Origin: Gordionus sp. m RMFG-2023
Taxonomy: Eukaryota > Nematomorpha > Gordioida > Chordodea > Parachordodidae
DNA: 64,000 bases
Assembly: GCF_954871325.1 (NCBI RefSeq)
Contig: NC_088777.1
Location: 33,581,366-33,645,365, forward strand
Reading direction: 5' to 3'
Position numbers and translations under genes: made by a program. This document shows, piece by piece, positions 61,759 to 64,000 of this stretch (positions are counted from its first letter, which is position 1; each line of letters starts with the position of its first letter). The notes below the pieces were generated by a model. That model searched no databases and was not told where the DNA came from. It was given only the letters and a program-made list of their open reading frames with translations.

Positions 61759-62763
61759 TATATATTTTTCATTTTATCTGACTAGATTTTTATGAGTAAA
61801 TTTATACCCTAATTTTGCTTGACATAATAATTTACTATGTTATTTATATATTTTTTAAATTAGTATATTATTTTATATAGATAAGCTATGAAGAATATAA
61901 TTTCTTATATACCTAGGAATCCAATTTTTAAAAAAGAATTAACATTATTTTCTATTTATTTTAAGATAAGTTAATTTCAATTAAATCTCACAGAAGGATG
62001 AAATTGAAAAATATAAAATTTACACTCTCCATTTTAGAAACTCAAGCAGAAAATCGCCGTATCTATAATTAGAACTAATTATCAAATATTTAAAACATCA
62101 TGGCCCCACCTTGCCATTTGATTTTTTTTTTAAAATGTTTTTTTCTTTTTATAAAAATATACATTTGTATCAATCTTCTTTTTTTTTTAAACTTAAACAG
62201 ATTTATTATATTCTCTATATTATAATGTTAATTTTTAATTAATAATATTTTATCATATTTGTATATGAATTTTAATAAAAGATTGAATTTAAAAAAAAAA
62301 TATATCCAAACAAAATGATTATATTATTTATTTGCCTCCAACTATTCTCATTTCTAAAAGGGTTTTATATTTTGTTTAATTATTATTTATTGCTATAAAA
62401 CATTAATTTTTTTTAAATTTAACTTTTTACAAATAAGAATAGTTGAAAGTAAATGTGTAATTAAATTATTTTGTTTGAATAGAATTATAGATGTAAATTT
62501 TATATTATTTAATTTGATCCTTTCTCTGTTGTGAGATATAATTATTGACTTATCTTAAAATAAATGTATAAAAAAGAATATAATATTTTTTTTGAAAAGA
62601 TAGGATTCCTAGGTATATGAGAATTTATTGTTATTCTTATCTGTATAAAATAATATAGATAACTTAATATATAAATAACAAAGAGTAAATAATTATGTCA
62701 CAAAAAATTAGGGTATAAATTTACTTATAAAAATCTAAAGTCTGATAAAATGAAAAATATATA
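61759..62763. repeat. 1-kb palindrome (foldback-like)
   Basis: TATATATTTTTCATTTTATC at 61759-61778 is exactly inverted at 62744-62763. The match continues inward through AAATTTATACCCTAATTTT, TATACCTAGGAATCC and TAAGATAAGT, with a centre near 62270. It begins next to the TSD of the MITE at 57290. No open frame was seen. A further partial arm copy lies at 57000-57289. Confidence 0.85.
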
Positions 62764-62814
62764 CCTGAGTCATGAAAATTTTTGTATTGGTAAAGGGTCA
62801 ATGATAGGTTTGAT

Positions 62815-62986
62815 AGAGTTAATAGAACAAATTATTACATATCCTTTATGTAGTATTTGGACCGATGGGTCCCCCAGTCTGAATGGGAAAAATACAGTCC
62901 GTGATCGGGGGTCCGGGATGGTCTATGACGGGATCCAGGGGGCCGGGTTTTATCGATTTAGTCATGGAATCACTTGGACAACGTAG
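62815..62986 (+). pseudogene. LINE RNase H fragment
   Basis: The frame reads IWTDGSPSLNGKNTV, then GSGMVYDGIQGAGFYRFSHG. The TDGS motif followed by a Gly-rich GAG and YRFSH is that of the RNase H domain carried by some LINEs (I/Jockey-like). It ends quickly at a stop and no RT is attached. It starts immediately right of the palindrome. Confidence 0.6.
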
Positions 62987-63379
62987 TTAAAATAATATTT
63001 TCAAAGTTTACTCATCAAAGTAAAGTTACAAAAAAATATCAATTTACAAAAACCACGAAAATAATTAATGATCCATAAGGTGTTTTGTTTTCAACCTTTA
63101 TAATTTATAAAACAAAAAGGAAAAAAAAGAAGTTGTTATTTAATCGCGATACCATCATTCATGAAACTGGTAAGAACCAGTTTCAAATGCAATATAAAAA
63201 TAAGGTATAATATATCAATTTCATAACAAAATAAAGGAAGATGGGAAAACAAAAGAAACAATTAGAAAAAAAAGAAATAAGTTGTACGGGACAAAAGGGG
63301 GAGGTAGAACATAACACTCCTCCCCTCTTAAATACGGCTACCCGGCCGTCGGCGCTAATTTCATTCTTTCCTACGAAAA

Positions 63380-63660
63380 TAAACCAAGACGGCATTCGCC
63401 GCACCGCTGGTTTAGAGCGGATTTAATAACGAAGGTAAATCCTACCTTAAGTCAATAAAATAAATAAAACGGCATTCGCCGCACCGCTGGTTTAAAGCGG
63501 ATTTAATTACGACTAAATTTTGAAAATACGTAGGACATATAAAAAAAAGGGATTTGTAACAGGTGGATGACCACACAAAAAAAATCAATATATATAAAAT
63601 CAAAATACAATGTTTTAAAAAAAAGGTTTTTTTTTGTGTACGGCATTCTCCTCCCCGCTT
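63380..63660. repeat. GC-rich ACGGCATTCGCCGCACC repeats
   Basis: ACGGCATTCGCCGCACCGCTGGTTTA, followed by AGCGGATTTAAT, occurs at about 63390 and again at about 63469. A shorter relative (ACGGCATTCTCCTCCCCGC) lies near 63640. The composition is far less AT-rich than the surroundings. It may belong to the neighbouring LTR element or to its flank. Confidence 0.6.
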
Positions 63661-64000
63661 AAATTGGGCTACCCCGGGGTGGTAGGTATAAGAGATCTTG
63701 TGGGTTATTTGAAATTTGTTGAGTCTGTTTGTACGCAGTCGTTTTGTTATTTTGGTTAAGTGATTCAGCCATTTCCCAGGTTTGCGCAATTTTTAACTTC
63801 CCTTTAAACATTATATTATCGGACGTAATTACGTGACCTCTTATTCCGGAGGATTGTATCCCCGCTCCGAATTGGGAGGACAGGAAAAGGTCCCAGCTGG
63901 GGCCTAGATCGCACTGGGAGGCCAAAGCTATCAAGGCTTCCGCATATTCAGTAATCGTTTCGCCATCTTGCTGGATGCGTTGACGAAGCTTGTTGATTGA
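63660..64000 (-). mobile_element. Gag-like part of an LTR element at the window edge (fossil)
   Basis: On the minus strand from the window edge the translation reads SINKLRQRIQQDGETITEYA, then ALIALASQCDLGPSWDLFLS and IAQTWEMAESLNQNN. This is the capsid-like segment of Gypsy-type gag proteins. Only this part is in view and the element continues beyond the right edge. State: broken or partial, with a few breaks at most in what is seen. Age cannot be judged without its LTRs. Confidence 0.65.

Overview
The window is AT-rich, intron-bearing animal DNA packed with transposable elements. Two host genes are supported. One is a class A (rhodopsin-family) G-protein-coupled receptor of about 768 residues in three exons (2799-11582). 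The other is the first five coding exons (200 residues) of prohibitin-2, PHB2 (50715-52990), whose C-terminal exons are not in view. Introns are GT-AG, and several are only 44-90 bp. Both genes carry a pyrimidine-rich AG just before the ATG, which fits a 5' UTR intron or spliced-leader trans-splicing. The base composition, tiny introns and retroelement load suggest an invertebrate such as a flatworm or cnidarian, but the species cannot be fixed from sequence alone.

Layout. 0-2 kb: a tRNA-bearing short element and the 3' end of a non-LTR retrotransposon (LINE). 2.8-11.6 kb: the GPCR, with a 5.7-kb first intron holding a second LINE fragment. 12.2-12.8 kb: a LINE endonuclease fragment. 13.6-21.4 kb: a giant foldback (inverted-repeat) element with arms of about 2.2 kb, carrying a Harbinger-like MITE and an RTE-like LINE. 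22.0-22.5 kb: a hAT-type MITE with a perfect 8-bp target-site duplication (TSD). 23.1-35.7 kb: an old Gypsy-type LTR element interrupted by a 4.2-kb hAT transposon and by a LINE that itself holds a tRNA-bearing element. 36.1-41.5 kb: satellite-like repeats interrupted by a 4.46-kb hAT-like element (perfect 8-bp TSD) whose interior is a large palindrome of about 110-bp units. 41.5-49.4 kb: an old copy of a hAT-like family into which a young Gypsy-type element, a younger copy of the same family and a tRNA-bearing element have inserted. 50.7-53.0 kb: PHB2. 53.5-56.8 kb: two MITEs and a decayed Helitron. 57.3-61.75 kb: a hAT-type MITE containing another Gypsy-type element. 61.8-64 kb: a 1-kb palindrome, a LINE RNase H fragment and the gag-like end of a fourth LTR element running off the edge.

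The host genes do not form a pathway. The receptor would act at the plasma membrane and PHB2 in the mitochondrial inner membrane. Most of the other recognisable sequence is transposon, and the order of insertions can be read from target-site duplications. The LTR elements are treated as fossils: boundaries, parts and approximate state only. All comparisons were made by eye, so identities and ages are rough.
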